A DNA stretch of 64,000 nucleotides from an uncultured Oscillospiraceae bacterium. Lineage in GTDB: Bacteria > Bacillota > Clostridia > Oscillospirales > Oscillospiraceae. Under the pieces are notes generated by a model. The model made no database searches, had not been told where the DNA came from, and saw only the letters and a program-made list of their open reading frames with translations. Made by a program: the position numbers and the translations under genes. The number at the start of each line of letters is the position of its first letter. Positions within the stretch are counted from its first letter, which is position 1. Positions 51,153-60,100 of the stretch are shown piece after piece. Location: assembly GCA_944385435.1 (NCBI GenBank), contig CALWXG010000001.1, forward strand, positions 62,001 to 126,000, written 5' to 3'.

Positions 51153-51479
51153 ATGATTCACCGGGAGCTTGAGTGCAAATTGCGCAGCCTGGGCCTGACG
51201 GGATGTTATCAGGGATACTCCTGCCTGATCTATGCCGCGCTGCTGGTACATCAGGATCCCAGCACACTGGAGATGCCCACCAAACTGCTCTATCCGGAAG
51301 TTGCCCGCCAATGTCACCTCACCCCAGGCGGTGTCGATCAGGCCATCCGCACCGCCATTCAGGTCTGCTGCCGCTGCGACCTGAACCGGGTTGCCCATCT
51401 GTGCGGCACCACCTGCCTGCCCACGGCGCAGCAGTTTCTCACCGCGCTGGTGGACAGCTGCATCGGCAGACAGCGGTAG
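51153..51479 (+). CDS. stand-alone Spo0A C-terminal (DNA-binding) domain protein
   Basis: 108 residues that align along the whole Spo0A effector domain: IHRELECKLRSLGLTGCYQGYSCLIYAALL, MPTKLLYPEVARQCHLTPGGVDQAIRTAIQVC (the recognition-helix region, in Spo0A typically followed by W), LNRVAHLCG and the Thr-x-Gln-Phe C-terminus. The receiver domain is absent. Ten cysteines are present, which is unusual for Spo0A-C. The only start in the region is the ATG placed after a hairpin behind AGGAGG. Its 3' end overlaps the convergent deacetylase gene by 121 bases. It may bind 0A boxes without phosphorylation control or compete with Spo0A. Confidence 0.78.
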   Translation: MIHRELECKLRSLGLTGCYQGYSCLIYAALLVHQDPSTLEMPTKLLYPEVARQCHLTPGGVDQAIRTAIQVCCRCDLNRVAHLCGTTCLPTAQQFLTALVDSCIGRQR

Positions 51480-52189
51480 ATCTCCCCCTCCTGCGGCTCC
51501 ACGCCCCGCAGGGCAAACAGTTCTTCCACCGTCACAAAATAGAAGCCCCGCTTGCGCAGCAGATCCACCGCCTGCAGCGCTGTCTCCACACTGGACGGGT
51601 ATACGTCGTGGAGCAGGATGATGTCCCCGTCCTTCACCCGGCTCACAATGTGGGTGACCTGCCGCCGGGTGTCGGTGTCCGACCAGTCCTCCGGGTCCAC
51701 CGACCACAGGATCACCGGCGCCCCCAGCCGGGCGCGCACCTCCTGTGTGGTCTTCCCATAGGGCGGCCGCACCATAAAGTCCGAATGGCCCAGCAGCCCG
51801 GCCAGCGTGTTTCGCAGAGGGATCACCTCCGTGCCCACCGTCTCCGGGCTGACCAGCATATTGTGGTTCTGGGCGTGAATCCCCACCTGATGCCCCTCCG
51901 CCTCCATGCGGCGCACAAGGTCCTCGTTCCCGGGTATCTTCAGGCCGATGAGGAAAAAGGTGGCCGGAATCCCCCGCTGAGCCAGGCCGTCCAGCAGGGG
52001 CTGCGTGGTCTTGCGCCGCGGTCCGTCGTCAAAGGTCAGCGCCACAACCCCCGCCGATGTCCGGGGCACTGAAGCCGCCTGGATCTCCCCTCCGCCCCGC
52101 AGCAGCCGCGGCAGGAGCAGAGACAGCAGGAGGCCTGCTGCGGCAGCTCCGGCCACGCATTTTTTTACCGTTGATGTTCGCTCAGACAT
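51359..52189 (-). CDS. polysaccharide deacetylase (NodB homology), membrane-anchored
   Basis: 276 residues. N-terminal TM or signal anchor (about 9-30), then a NodB domain with all catalytic motifs: TFDDGP (residues 52-57), the metal-site HAQNH, RPPYG, WSVDPEDW and ILLHD. It removes acetyl groups from peptidoglycan or another wall polymer. The domain proper ends near YFVTVEELFALRGVEPQEGEIYRC; the last 40 or so residues run over the Spo0A-C gene on the other strand and look non-conserved. ATG after AAAGGGGG; the longer frame starts seven codons earlier without a better site. Divergent from the degenerate paralogue at 52.35 kb. Confidence 0.9.
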   Translation of the reverse strand: MSERTSTVKKCVAGAAAAGLLLSLLLPRLLRGGGEIQAASVPRTSAGVVALTFDDGPRRKTTQPLLDGLAQRGIPATFFLIGLKIPGNEDLVRRMEAEGHQVGIHAQNHNMLVSPETVGTEVIPLRNTLAGLLGHSDFMVRPPYGKTTQEVRARLGAPVILWSVDPEDWSDTDTRRQVTHIVSRVKDGDIILLHDVYPSSVETALQAVDLLRKRGFYFVTVEELFALRGVEPQEGEIYRCLPMQLSTSAVRNCCAVGRQVVPHRWATRFRSQRQQT

Positions 52190-52266
52190 GACAATCCCCC
52201 TTTTGCGCACCTGTACTCAGTATGCGCAGAAAGGGGATTTTCCATTGTTCCCTGCCAACAGTCCTC

Positions 52267-52296
52267 TTGCGCGAGGGTCCGTTTCTGTGTTAAAAT
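52267..52296 (+). promoter_or_regulatory. promoter of the 52.35-kb gene
   Basis: TTGCGC and TAAAAT with 18 bases spacing, about 55 bases before the GTG start. Confidence 0.5.
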
Positions 52297-52352
52297 TCTC
52301 TCACAGCATTCTGCCGCAGTCCGGCAGCACAACGGGGAGGAGGTACGGCATC

Positions 52353-53474
52353 GTGAATGTATTGCGTCGGGTTTCCGCGGTTCTGGTGTGCACCGCTCTG
52401 CTGCTGGGCATCGCCGCCAGCGCCAGCAGCAGCACGTCCGGGATTTATTTTATGGCAGTCAACGAAAAAATACACGAGATGACGCCGGAAAATATGCCCA
52501 TGGTGGTGGGCGGCGTCCTCTATGTCCCCTATACTCTTCTGTCCATCCGGGACACCGGCATCAATCTGGGGGTCAGCGCCCAATACAGCACCACCCGGCG
52601 GACGGTTCTGGTCTCCAACGGACATCTGGCCGTCACATTCAACCTCCAGGCCAACAATGCCTATGACCCTCAGGGCAATGTCATGGCGGGCGTCCGGGCT
52701 GTGGTGCGCAACTCCATGGTCTTTCTCCCCATCGCCTGGATCTGCGCCCACTTCGGCGAGATCAGTTACACCGCCAGCCGGACTCCCTACGGCACGCTGG
52801 TGCGGGTGACCAACGACGCCGCCATTCTGAACGACGCGGCCTTTATCGATGCGGCCAACGGCATTCTGCGGGACAACCTGATCAGCTACCAGCAGGCGGT
52901 CAGCCAGCAGGAGGATCCGTCCGTGGAGCCATCGTCTGAACCTACTGTGCAGCCGGACAGCGGGCCCATCGTCTACCTGGGCTTTCTCACCGGCACCGCT
53001 GCGGAACCCATTGCCCAGCAGCTGGAGTCTTTGAATCAGCGGGCCGTCTTTTTCTTCTCGGTCCAGCAGCTGCCGGAGTCGGATGACCTGGTCCGCCGCC
53101 TGGTGGGCGCCGGCCACACCGTCGCCCTGGATCTCTCCGGCTCCACGGTATCGGACTGCGTCCAGCAGGCCCGTGAGGGCAGCCGTCTGCTCTCCGACAT
53201 CGCCCGCTGCCCCGTCTACATCGTCCGGGCAAATAATCTCACCGAAGACGCCAGAGCTCAGCTGGCCCAGGAGGGCTGGGCGGTCTGGGCCCCCACCCTG
53301 TGGGCCGGAGATGTCTCCAGCGCCTCACAGCTTCTCGCCCAGCTCAGCTACAGCCAGCCCAACTATGTGGAGGCGGCCTGCGAAACCCAGTACCAGTCCA
53401 TGCTCACCTCCGCCCTGCGCTCTCTGGCCGGCAGCGAATACCGCCTGTACCAGGCGGTTCCCTCCGCACTCTGA
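52353..53474 (+). CDS. secreted protein: copper-amine-oxidase-N-like domain fused to a degenerate NodB-like domain
   Basis: 373 residues. Signal peptide (1-26), then about 120 residues resembling the stalk domain found in clostridial surface proteins (GVLYVPYTLLSIRDTGINLGVSAQYSTTRRTVLVSNGHLAVTFNLQ, MVFLPIAWICAHFGEISYT). After a Pro/Glu/Ser linker comes a domain aligning with the neighbouring deacetylase: QRAVFFFSVQQLPESDDLVRRLVGAGHTVAL parallels IPATFFLIGLKIPGNEDLVRRMEAEGHQVGI. The catalytic TFDDGP has become LTGTA and the metal His motif LSGST, so it is probably catalytically dead. Start GTG after GGGGAGGAGG. Likely a wall-binding or scaffold protein. Confidence 0.75.
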   Translation: MNVLRRVSAVLVCTALLLGIAASASSSTSGIYFMAVNEKIHEMTPENMPMVVGGVLYVPYTLLSIRDTGINLGVSAQYSTTRRTVLVSNGHLAVTFNLQANNAYDPQGNVMAGVRAVVRNSMVFLPIAWICAHFGEISYTASRTPYGTLVRVTNDAAILNDAAFIDAANGILRDNLISYQQAVSQQEDPSVEPSSEPTVQPDSGPIVYLGFLTGTAAEPIAQQLESLNQRAVFFFSVQQLPESDDLVRRLVGAGHTVALDLSGSTVSDCVQQAREGSRLLSDIARCPVYIVRANNLTEDARAQLAQEGWAVWAPTLWAGDVSSASQLLAQLSYSQPNYVEAACETQYQSMLTSALRSLAGSEYRLYQAVPSAL

Positions 53475-53503
53475 ACCGGCTGTTTTGAGCCTGAAAATCC
53501 GCA

Positions 53504-53538
53504 ATCCCCCCTTGCAGGCACCCACAGCAAGGGGGGAT
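53504..53538. terminator. strong hairpin between convergent genes, probable terminator
   Basis: ATCCCCCCTTGC pairs perfectly with GCAAGGGGGGAT around an 11-base loop. T tracts are weak on both sides. Confidence 0.5.
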
Positions 53539-53581
53539 CCGTCTGGACTGCGGCCGCAGCGCACACCGCAGGGTCTCCGCC

Positions 53582-55573
53582 TCAGGATCTGAGCCGGTAG
53601 ATCCGCAGCCCGTCAAACATCCGAAGCATGGCCAGCATGCACTCCATGGGGGCCGTGTCCTTGTCCCGTTCCCCCTGATCCAGCCGGAGGTAGTTTTCCT
53701 GCGCCTGCTCCCAGGTCACATCGGGCCGGCTGACGTCGAACCCGGGGATCATATCCGGGTGGAGCCGGACCAGTTCCCTCTGTTCGCGCTCCGGCGTACC
53801 GTACGCCCAGCCCATGTCATAGTGCTCCTGGAGCCAGCGCTGATGCTCCAGCCGGCCGATTGTCTCCAGCTCCTCCGGCGTAAACCGGTCCACCATCTCC
53901 AGATCCGTCTCCTGATCGGTGTAGAAACAGCCCACTGCGTCCAAATAGCGGGCAAAGGCCTTGGCCTGATTGATGTTGGACAGCTGATACTCCAGGGAGA
54001 GGCGCTTGAACGCCCGGGCAAACCGTTCCAGATTGGCCGGGTCGGCGAGGAAGGCCTCCTCCTGCCCGGCATCCCTGGCCATTTTCCAGTCGGCACTGTC
54101 CCATCTGCCGTTGAGCACCAGGGCAAAGCGGTACAGGCTGAGAAAGCTGCACCGGGACAGATACCGGGCCCGGTCCGCATGGACCGGCGGGCAAAGTTCC
54201 GCCTCCACCCGGAGCCTGACAGGGCTCAGATCCACGATACGGGCAATGTTCTGCTGGAACTGCGGCACCCCATCCCCGTCCCGCTCATACAGCTCGGAAT
54301 AGGCTTTGAGCCTGGGCTTCTGCTCTGCCGCTCCGGTCTGCCATCTGGCATAGGCCGCCTGATAGGCCCGGATTCTGGCCTCCTCCCGGTCATCAAACAG
54401 ATAGACAACACGCAGGGCATCGCCCTCCATCTGAAGCCGGCAGTCCATGGGGTGCAGTTCCAGCCTGGAGTTGCGTCCGTACGCCGTCCGGTCCCAACAC
54501 TGCAGCTCATCGCACAGCATGAGCATATAGGCCAGGGGGTGCAGCTGCATCCGGAAGGGAAGGTTTCCCGGCTCGTTATAGTGGGCGATGGTAAACTTGT
54601 ACAGGCTGTTGTGCAGAAGGATGGCCGTGAGGGCATCCACATGCTCCCGCTCCAGGGCACAGCCCAGGGTGCAGAAAAGCCGGTTCAGCAGTACCGTGGC
54701 GCTGAAATAGGCGTGATCCATATAGAAGTGGAACCGATCCGGCCGGGCTGGGATCTCCCGCAGCGCGGCAGCCAGTCCCTCCTCCGTGACCGGATACGTC
54801 CCGGATAGCTTCTGCGCCAGAGCACAGGCAAACAGCTCGTCCGAAGTGGAAAACTTCCGGCCGTGGAAGAGTTCCCCCAACCTGACCTGTACCGCGGGAC
54901 TCAGCGTCACCAGAGACTCTAGGTTCCGGTATGCCACAAAGGGCCGGTCTGCGCGCCGGTCTCCGCTGACCTCGAAATAGGATGCCACCTGTTCGAAGGG
55001 GAGCTCAAAGGGATAGCCGATATCGTGGAACAGGGCGGTCATGCCCCAGTAGTTCAGATAATGGCAGGCCGCCTGCCCCTCCTCCGTCAGGCCGTAACAG
55101 CGGCTGTATTCCGCCCGGTACGCCCCATTGTTTTGATACAGTGCCAGCCCCAGGGCGAACACATAGACGGCATGGGAATAGTGGTCCCGGTGCTTCATCA
55201 GCAGGCGGCTGCCGTTCGCCTCAAACTTGGAGAGAAGCTCAATCATCCGGCTGGTCTTCTCGTAATCTCCCACAAACATCTCCAGGTAGCAGAAGTAGAC
55301 GTCGAACGCATCCTCTTTGCTTCCGGAGCGCAGAAACCGCTCCAACGCCTTTTCCAGGCACAGGCGGTCTACATCCATCTGCATCTGATATGGAATCTGG
55401 CGCTCCCGCAAGCTGGTCCCCAGGTAACCCTCCCGCTTCTCGGCATCCGCCTTGTCCCCGCAGAAGCGGAGGTTCTCACACCGTTCCCGGATAAACTGCA
55501 CCGCGGCATCTGCAAGGCCGGACCGGCTGCAGGCAGCGCTGTCTCCGGATCGCTCCAACATGGTGTAACCCAT
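53582..55573 (-). CDS. HD-domain protein with C-terminal RyR domain
   Basis: 663 residues, no signal or membrane segment. Residues about 125-360 show an HD-type metal phosphohydrolase pattern: RDHYSHAVYVFALG (His134), TALFHDIGYPFE (His183-Asp184), FYMDHAYFSATVL (Asp286-His287), ILLHNSLYKF (His321) and MLMLCDELQCWDR (Asp355). The C-terminus (573-663) is a RyR domain: EHQRWLQEHYDMGWAYG, MIPGF and the E-x-D-K-D block (GERDKDTAPMECMLAML). RyR modules outside vertebrate channels are putative nucleotide- or ligand-sensing domains. HD domains can hydrolyse nucleotides or cyclic nucleotides. It is divergent from a second RyR gene. GGGGGA site precedes the ATG. Function unproven; no known family name fits the whole protein. 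Confidence 0.72.
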   Translation of the reverse strand: MGYTMLERSGDSAACSRSGLADAAVQFIRERCENLRFCGDKADAEKREGYLGTSLRERQIPYQMQMDVDRLCLEKALERFLRSGSKEDAFDVYFCYLEMFVGDYEKTSRMIELLSKFEANGSRLLMKHRDHYSHAVYVFALGLALYQNNGAYRAEYSRCYGLTEEGQAACHYLNYWGMTALFHDIGYPFELPFEQVASYFEVSGDRRADRPFVAYRNLESLVTLSPAVQVRLGELFHGRKFSTSDELFACALAQKLSGTYPVTEEGLAAALREIPARPDRFHFYMDHAYFSATVLLNRLFCTLGCALEREHVDALTAILLHNSLYKFTIAHYNEPGNLPFRMQLHPLAYMLMLCDELQCWDRTAYGRNSRLELHPMDCRLQMEGDALRVVYLFDDREEARIRAYQAAYARWQTGAAEQKPRLKAYSELYERDGDGVPQFQQNIARIVDLSPVRLRVEAELCPPVHADRARYLSRCSFLSLYRFALVLNGRWDSADWKMARDAGQEEAFLADPANLERFARAFKRLSLEYQLSNINQAKAFARYLDAVGCFYTDQETDLEMVDRFTPEELETIGRLEHQRWLQEHYDMGWAYGTPEREQRELVRLHPDMIPGFDVSRPDVTWEQAQENYLRLDQGERDKDTAPMECMLAMLRMFDGLRIYRLRS

Positions 55574-55640
55574 CGCAATTCCCCCTTATCCCGCCGGCAA
55601 TCCCGGCAGTTTCTCCCTCCGATTTTACGGCCAAACCCGA

Positions 55641-55671
55641 AAAATAGCAACCGCTTTTCTCTCCCTGTCAA
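55641..55671 (-). promoter_or_regulatory. promoter of the HD-RyR gene
   Basis: On the minus strand a perfect TTGACA is followed by TATTTT with 17-19 bases spacing, in the 143-base divergent region. Confidence 0.55.
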
Positions 55672-55716
55672 AAAAACGTCCGCACCCCGGGCGAACCCCA
55701 CAGGAGGTCGATCCGC

Positions 55717-57150
55717 ATGCAACTGCGTCTGTCCCGGATAGGAAAATACCTGCTGTTCCTGGCCCCGTTCGTTCTGGGCGCCATCGGTCTGATCGCTCTG
55801 GAGGGCGAACCGGTACTGGACTCCCTCTTCAGCTGTGTGTCCCTCTACATCATGGGCTACCAGAACTCCCCGCCCAACCTGTTGGTGGAGCTGGCCCGAT
55901 GGACCGCTCCCCTGGCCACTGCCAGCGGATTGCTGCTGGCCATTTCCGCGATGCGGAATCTGTTCCGCTCCCGGATCCGGTATCTGCGGGGCAACAGCGT
56001 GGCGGTATACGGTCCCCGGGAACTGCGGGAAACTCTTCTGGCCCGGCTGGGCCGCCGGGGGATCGACGGCGGGGATGCGTGGGCTCTGGTTCCGGCTCAA
56101 AGCTATCTTCTGCTGGACGAGGAGGCAAAGAATTTTGACTTCTACGCCGCCAACCGGGAAAAACTGACCGGCTCTACGGTCTATCTCCAGTCCCGCACAC
56201 TGCCCGCCCAGTCTGTCTCCGACCCGGGCCTGCGCCTGTTCTGCCCGGAGGAGACTGCGGCCCGGATCTTCTGGAAGCAGCGGTGTCTTTTTGAGGCCTC
56301 GGTCCGGTGCAGCCACCGGATGCGGATTGTCCTGGTGGGGTTCGGGACCCTGGGAGAGCGGCTGCTCGCCTATGCCCTGCTGGACAATATTTTTTCACCG
56401 GACCAGCGACTTGAATACCACATATTCGGGGATGGCGCCCGGTTCTCTGCGGTCCACACCGGTCTGGCGCTCATTGGCGATCCGGTGATTTTCCACAGCG
56501 AGCCGTGGCACGACCGCCTGGATGTGCTGGAAGGGGCCCAGATGGTGGTTGTCCTCACACAGGACGGGCAGCTGGCCCTGGTTCAGGACCTGCTTCTGGC
56601 CACCACCGCGCCGGTCATCGACGTGTTTTCCCCCAGCAGCGGCGAGCTGAGTCCGCTGTCCGGCCAGCCTCGGCTGCGCCTGTTTTCCTGGGAGCTGGAG
56701 GGCCGGTCGCTTCCCAATATCTTCAGCGACGCCATGTTCGCCCGGGCCAAGCGGATCAACCTGCGCTACGCCCATCTCTACGGCGGCACAGAGGAAACGC
56801 CGGAAAACCTGGAGCAGGAGTGGAGCCGGCTGGACGGATTTACCCGGTACTCCAACGTCAGCGCAGCGGATTATCACGAAATGCGGCTGCGCATGCTGGA
56901 CACGTTGGGCTGGCCTGCCGACGGAGAGAAACTGTCGGCGGCTCAGCTGGAGTATCTGGCGGAACTGGAACACATCCGCTGGTGCCGGTATCACTATTTG
57001 AACAACTGGCGGTGGGGCAAACCGGAAAACGGGGCCCGGAAGGATCCGGCCAAACGCATCCATGCGGATCTGATCCCCTACGGAGAGCTGAGCGACCAAG
57101 AGAAACAGAAGGACCGGGACAACATCCATGTTCTCCTGTCCACAGACTGA
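55717..57150 (+). CDS. two-TM protein with Rossmann (TrkA-N-like) and RyR domains
   Basis: 477 residues. TM1 about 10-28; a segment that could be a pore helix (DSLFSCVSLYIMGYQNSPPN, 35-54); TM2 about 62-80. Then a cytoplasmic region with two Rossmann-like parts, VAVYGPRELRETLL (95-108) and IVLVGFGTLGERLLAYALL (GFGTLG at 208-213), as in RCK/TrkA-N domains of K+ channels and CASTOR/POLLUX proteins. The C-terminus is RyR-like: ELEHIRWCRYHYLNNWRWG, LIPYGELSDQEKQKDRDN (412-477). The layout suggests a ligand-gated ion channel or regulated pore. Start ATG after AGGAGG. It is followed 33 bases later by the STAND gene, so they are probably co-transcribed. Confidence 0.72.
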   Translation: MQLRLSRIGKYLLFLAPFVLGAIGLIALEGEPVLDSLFSCVSLYIMGYQNSPPNLLVELARWTAPLATASGLLLAISAMRNLFRSRIRYLRGNSVAVYGPRELRETLLARLGRRGIDGGDAWALVPAQSYLLLDEEAKNFDFYAANREKLTGSTVYLQSRTLPAQSVSDPGLRLFCPEETAARIFWKQRCLFEASVRCSHRMRIVLVGFGTLGERLLAYALLDNIFSPDQRLEYHIFGDGARFSAVHTGLALIGDPVIFHSEPWHDRLDVLEGAQMVVVLTQDGQLALVQDLLLATTAPVIDVFSPSSGELSPLSGQPRLRLFSWELEGRSLPNIFSDAMFARAKRINLRYAHLYGGTEETPENLEQEWSRLDGFTRYSNVSAADYHEMRLRMLDTLGWPADGEKLSAAQLEYLAELEHIRWCRYHYLNNWRWGKPENGARKDPAKRIHADLIPYGELSDQEKQKDRDNIHVLLSTD

Positions 57151-57183
57151 ATCTTCCCCAACAGAGAAAGGCGGGATCCGGAC

Positions 57184-60100
57184 TTGAAAACCATTTTTGT
57201 CTCCAGCACCTTCCGGGACTTTCAGCGGGAGCGGGACGTACTCCACGACCGGGTACTTCCCGAACTGAACCGCCAGGCCAGACGCTATGGAGAGGCCGTG
57301 AGCTTCTGCGACCTGCGGTGGGGGGTAGACACCTCCGAACAGCTCAGCGAAGATGCCAGCTCAGCTAAGGTGCTGTCCGTGTGCCTCACCGAGATCGACC
57401 GCGCCCGCCCCTATATGATCGTGCTTCTGGGGGAGCGGTATGGCTTTATGCCCGGAACACAGGCCATCAGCCGGGAACTGCAGCGCAAGGCCATGGATCT
57501 GGAAGAGCTGGAGATCAGCGTAACGGCGCTGGAGATTGAATACGGCGCCCTGCACACAGCAGGGGATCTGGAGCACACCTGGTTTTATTTCCGGGAACTC
57601 TGGTCCGACGAGGAGCTGCCCCCGGAATACCGTCCGGAGAGCAATCTGCACCGGGAGAAGCTCCATGCGCTGAAGCAGCGCATCCGCCGGCTGGCCGGCG
57701 ACCGCCTCCGGTTTTACCGCGCCGACTGGAACGGGACCCATGTGGATGGCTTGGACGGCTTTGTCTCCCAGGTTACGGCAGATCTGCGCTCCGATCTGCA
57801 GACAGAGTGGGCCGCCTATGAAGCGCTCACTCCCCAGCAGCGGGATGGGGAAAGCCAGTGGAACTATCTGAAGGAAAAGGCCCGTTCCTTCTCTGTGTTT
57901 GAACCCTTTGCCGAGAATCTCGTCGGGCTTCTGGAGGACCCCGCTTCCGGTGTAATCGCCGTTCAGGGCCCTTCCGGCAGCGGCAAAACCACCCTGTTCG
58001 CCCGGGTCTGCCAGCTCATGTCCCACCGGGGCTGGACCGTACTCCCCTACTGCGGCGGCAATACGGAGCGGTCTACCGACGCATTTGATATCCTGACCGG
58101 CCTGGTGTGGCAGCTGGAGCATATCACCGGGCAGCGGCACATGGACTTGTCCGCAGAGTCGCTGGACGATGAACCGGGCAAGGGCAGTTCCCTCCTGCAC
58201 CGGTGGCAGGAGCGGCTGGAACTGCTGTGTGCACAGGCCGCAGAACGGGAAAACCTGCTGATTGCGGTGGATGCCCTGGACCAGCTTCAGGAGAGTGAGC
58301 TGCGGGATCTGCTGGGCTTCCTCCCCGCCACCCGCTCCCCCCGGGTCAAATGCCTGGTCACCTGTCTGGAAAATCACCCGCTCCCGATCGGCACCCAGAC
58401 CATCTCCATGCCTGTTATGGACACCGGGGAACAGCATCTGATGGTGGACGGTATTCTCCGCTCCATGGGCAAGGAGCTGTCTCAGCCGGTCGTGGAGGCA
58501 CTGCTATCCAAGGCGCAGGCCAGCAACCCCCTCTATCTGTATCTGGCCTGTGCCCGCCTGACCCTGATGAATGCGGAGGACTTCCAGGCCATCCGCGAGA
58601 AGGGGGACGGCATGGATGCCATCACCGCACAGCACCTGGAGATGATCCGCGCACTGCCCCAGGACCTGGAGGGGCTGTCCGCAGCTCTGGCCGGCGCCGT
58701 AAGCCAGCGGGTACAGCCCAGACTGGCAGAGGCTGTCTTCCGGTTTCTTGCCATCTCCCGCCGCGGTCTGCGTCTGACGGATCTGGAGGCGCTGCTGAAC
58801 CGGGAGGGGATTGCGTTTTCCCAGCTGGAGTTCGCCCAGATGGTCAACTATATGAACGAGCTGTTCCTGCTGCGCAGGGACGGCCGGTTCGATTTTCTGC
58901 ACAAGACGCTCCGCACGGGGCTGCGCATGGAACTGAAGCGGCAGGGCCGAACCCGGAAGGAAGAGCACCAGATCCTGCTGGATCATCTCTGGACGCTTCC
59001 TGCAGACGACCCCATCCGCCTTCGGGAACTGATGTGGGAGAGCATGGAGGCAGACAATCCCCGCTCCTTTCTCAACGGCTTCACCTGGCTGTGGCATGAC
59101 CTTGACGGAGAACCTGGCCGGCTCCTCGCCCGGGACATTGCGGCCTTCAGCCGGTCTGATGGCGGCGCTTGGATGGAAACCTGTCTCCGGAGCCTGATGG
59201 ACCTGGACTGCCAGGACCTCCAGGCCTGGCGGCAGGCCGTCCTGCAGCTCTGCTTTTCCATGGCCGTGGACCTGGCCCCCCGATTCGGAGATACCCTGGA
59301 CGCACTGGATCTGTCACTGCGCCTGATGGGAGCGGCTACAGACGGTCTGGAGCGGCTGAACCGGGAAGATCCCAGCCCCCTGGTCCGCGCCGCACTGAGC
59401 CAGTGCTGCTGCACCTACGGCAAGCGGCTCCGGCTCTCCGGAGACGAGGCCCTGCGTGCACAGGCCATTCCGATGCTGGAGCGTGGCCTTGCTCTGCGGA
59501 CACAACTGCTTGCCGAATCCCCTTCTGAAGAAAACCAACTGCGTCTGGCCCAACTGTACCATGCGCTGGCCTCAACTTATGCCGCCCTCAATTCCAAAGA
59601 AAATCAGTTCAAGGCTCTGGAGTACGCAGCCCGGGCTCTCACCTTCTGCGAGCCGGTGCAGGAGAAGGAATGGGCCAGGCAGGTCGTTTCGGTGAGCTGC
59701 CGCATGATGATTGCCTCCATCTGCTGTAAGCTGGGCGATCAGCCCCATCTGGAAGAAGGGTACTCCCACGCCGCGGCCTGCGCGGAAGAGCTGGAAAACC
59801 TGGCCCGCACAGCGCACGAATTCTCCCATCTGAACGCTCTGTGCAACTGTTATACGGTTCTGGATCTGATCTGCATCAAACTGTCCGACCTGGGCGGGAA
59901 CAGGCACCGGGAAGAGGCCGTCCGATATGCCCGCCGTGCGCTGGATCTGGCAGAGGAGTGCAGCCGGCTCCGGCCAACCCCGGAGACCCGGGCTAATCTG
60001 GCGGCAGCCTGGAACAACTGCGCCAGAGCCTGTCAGGCGCAGGACGCGGTTCCATGGGATCAGGTCCTCCAATGTCTGAACCACAGCCTGACCCTTCACC

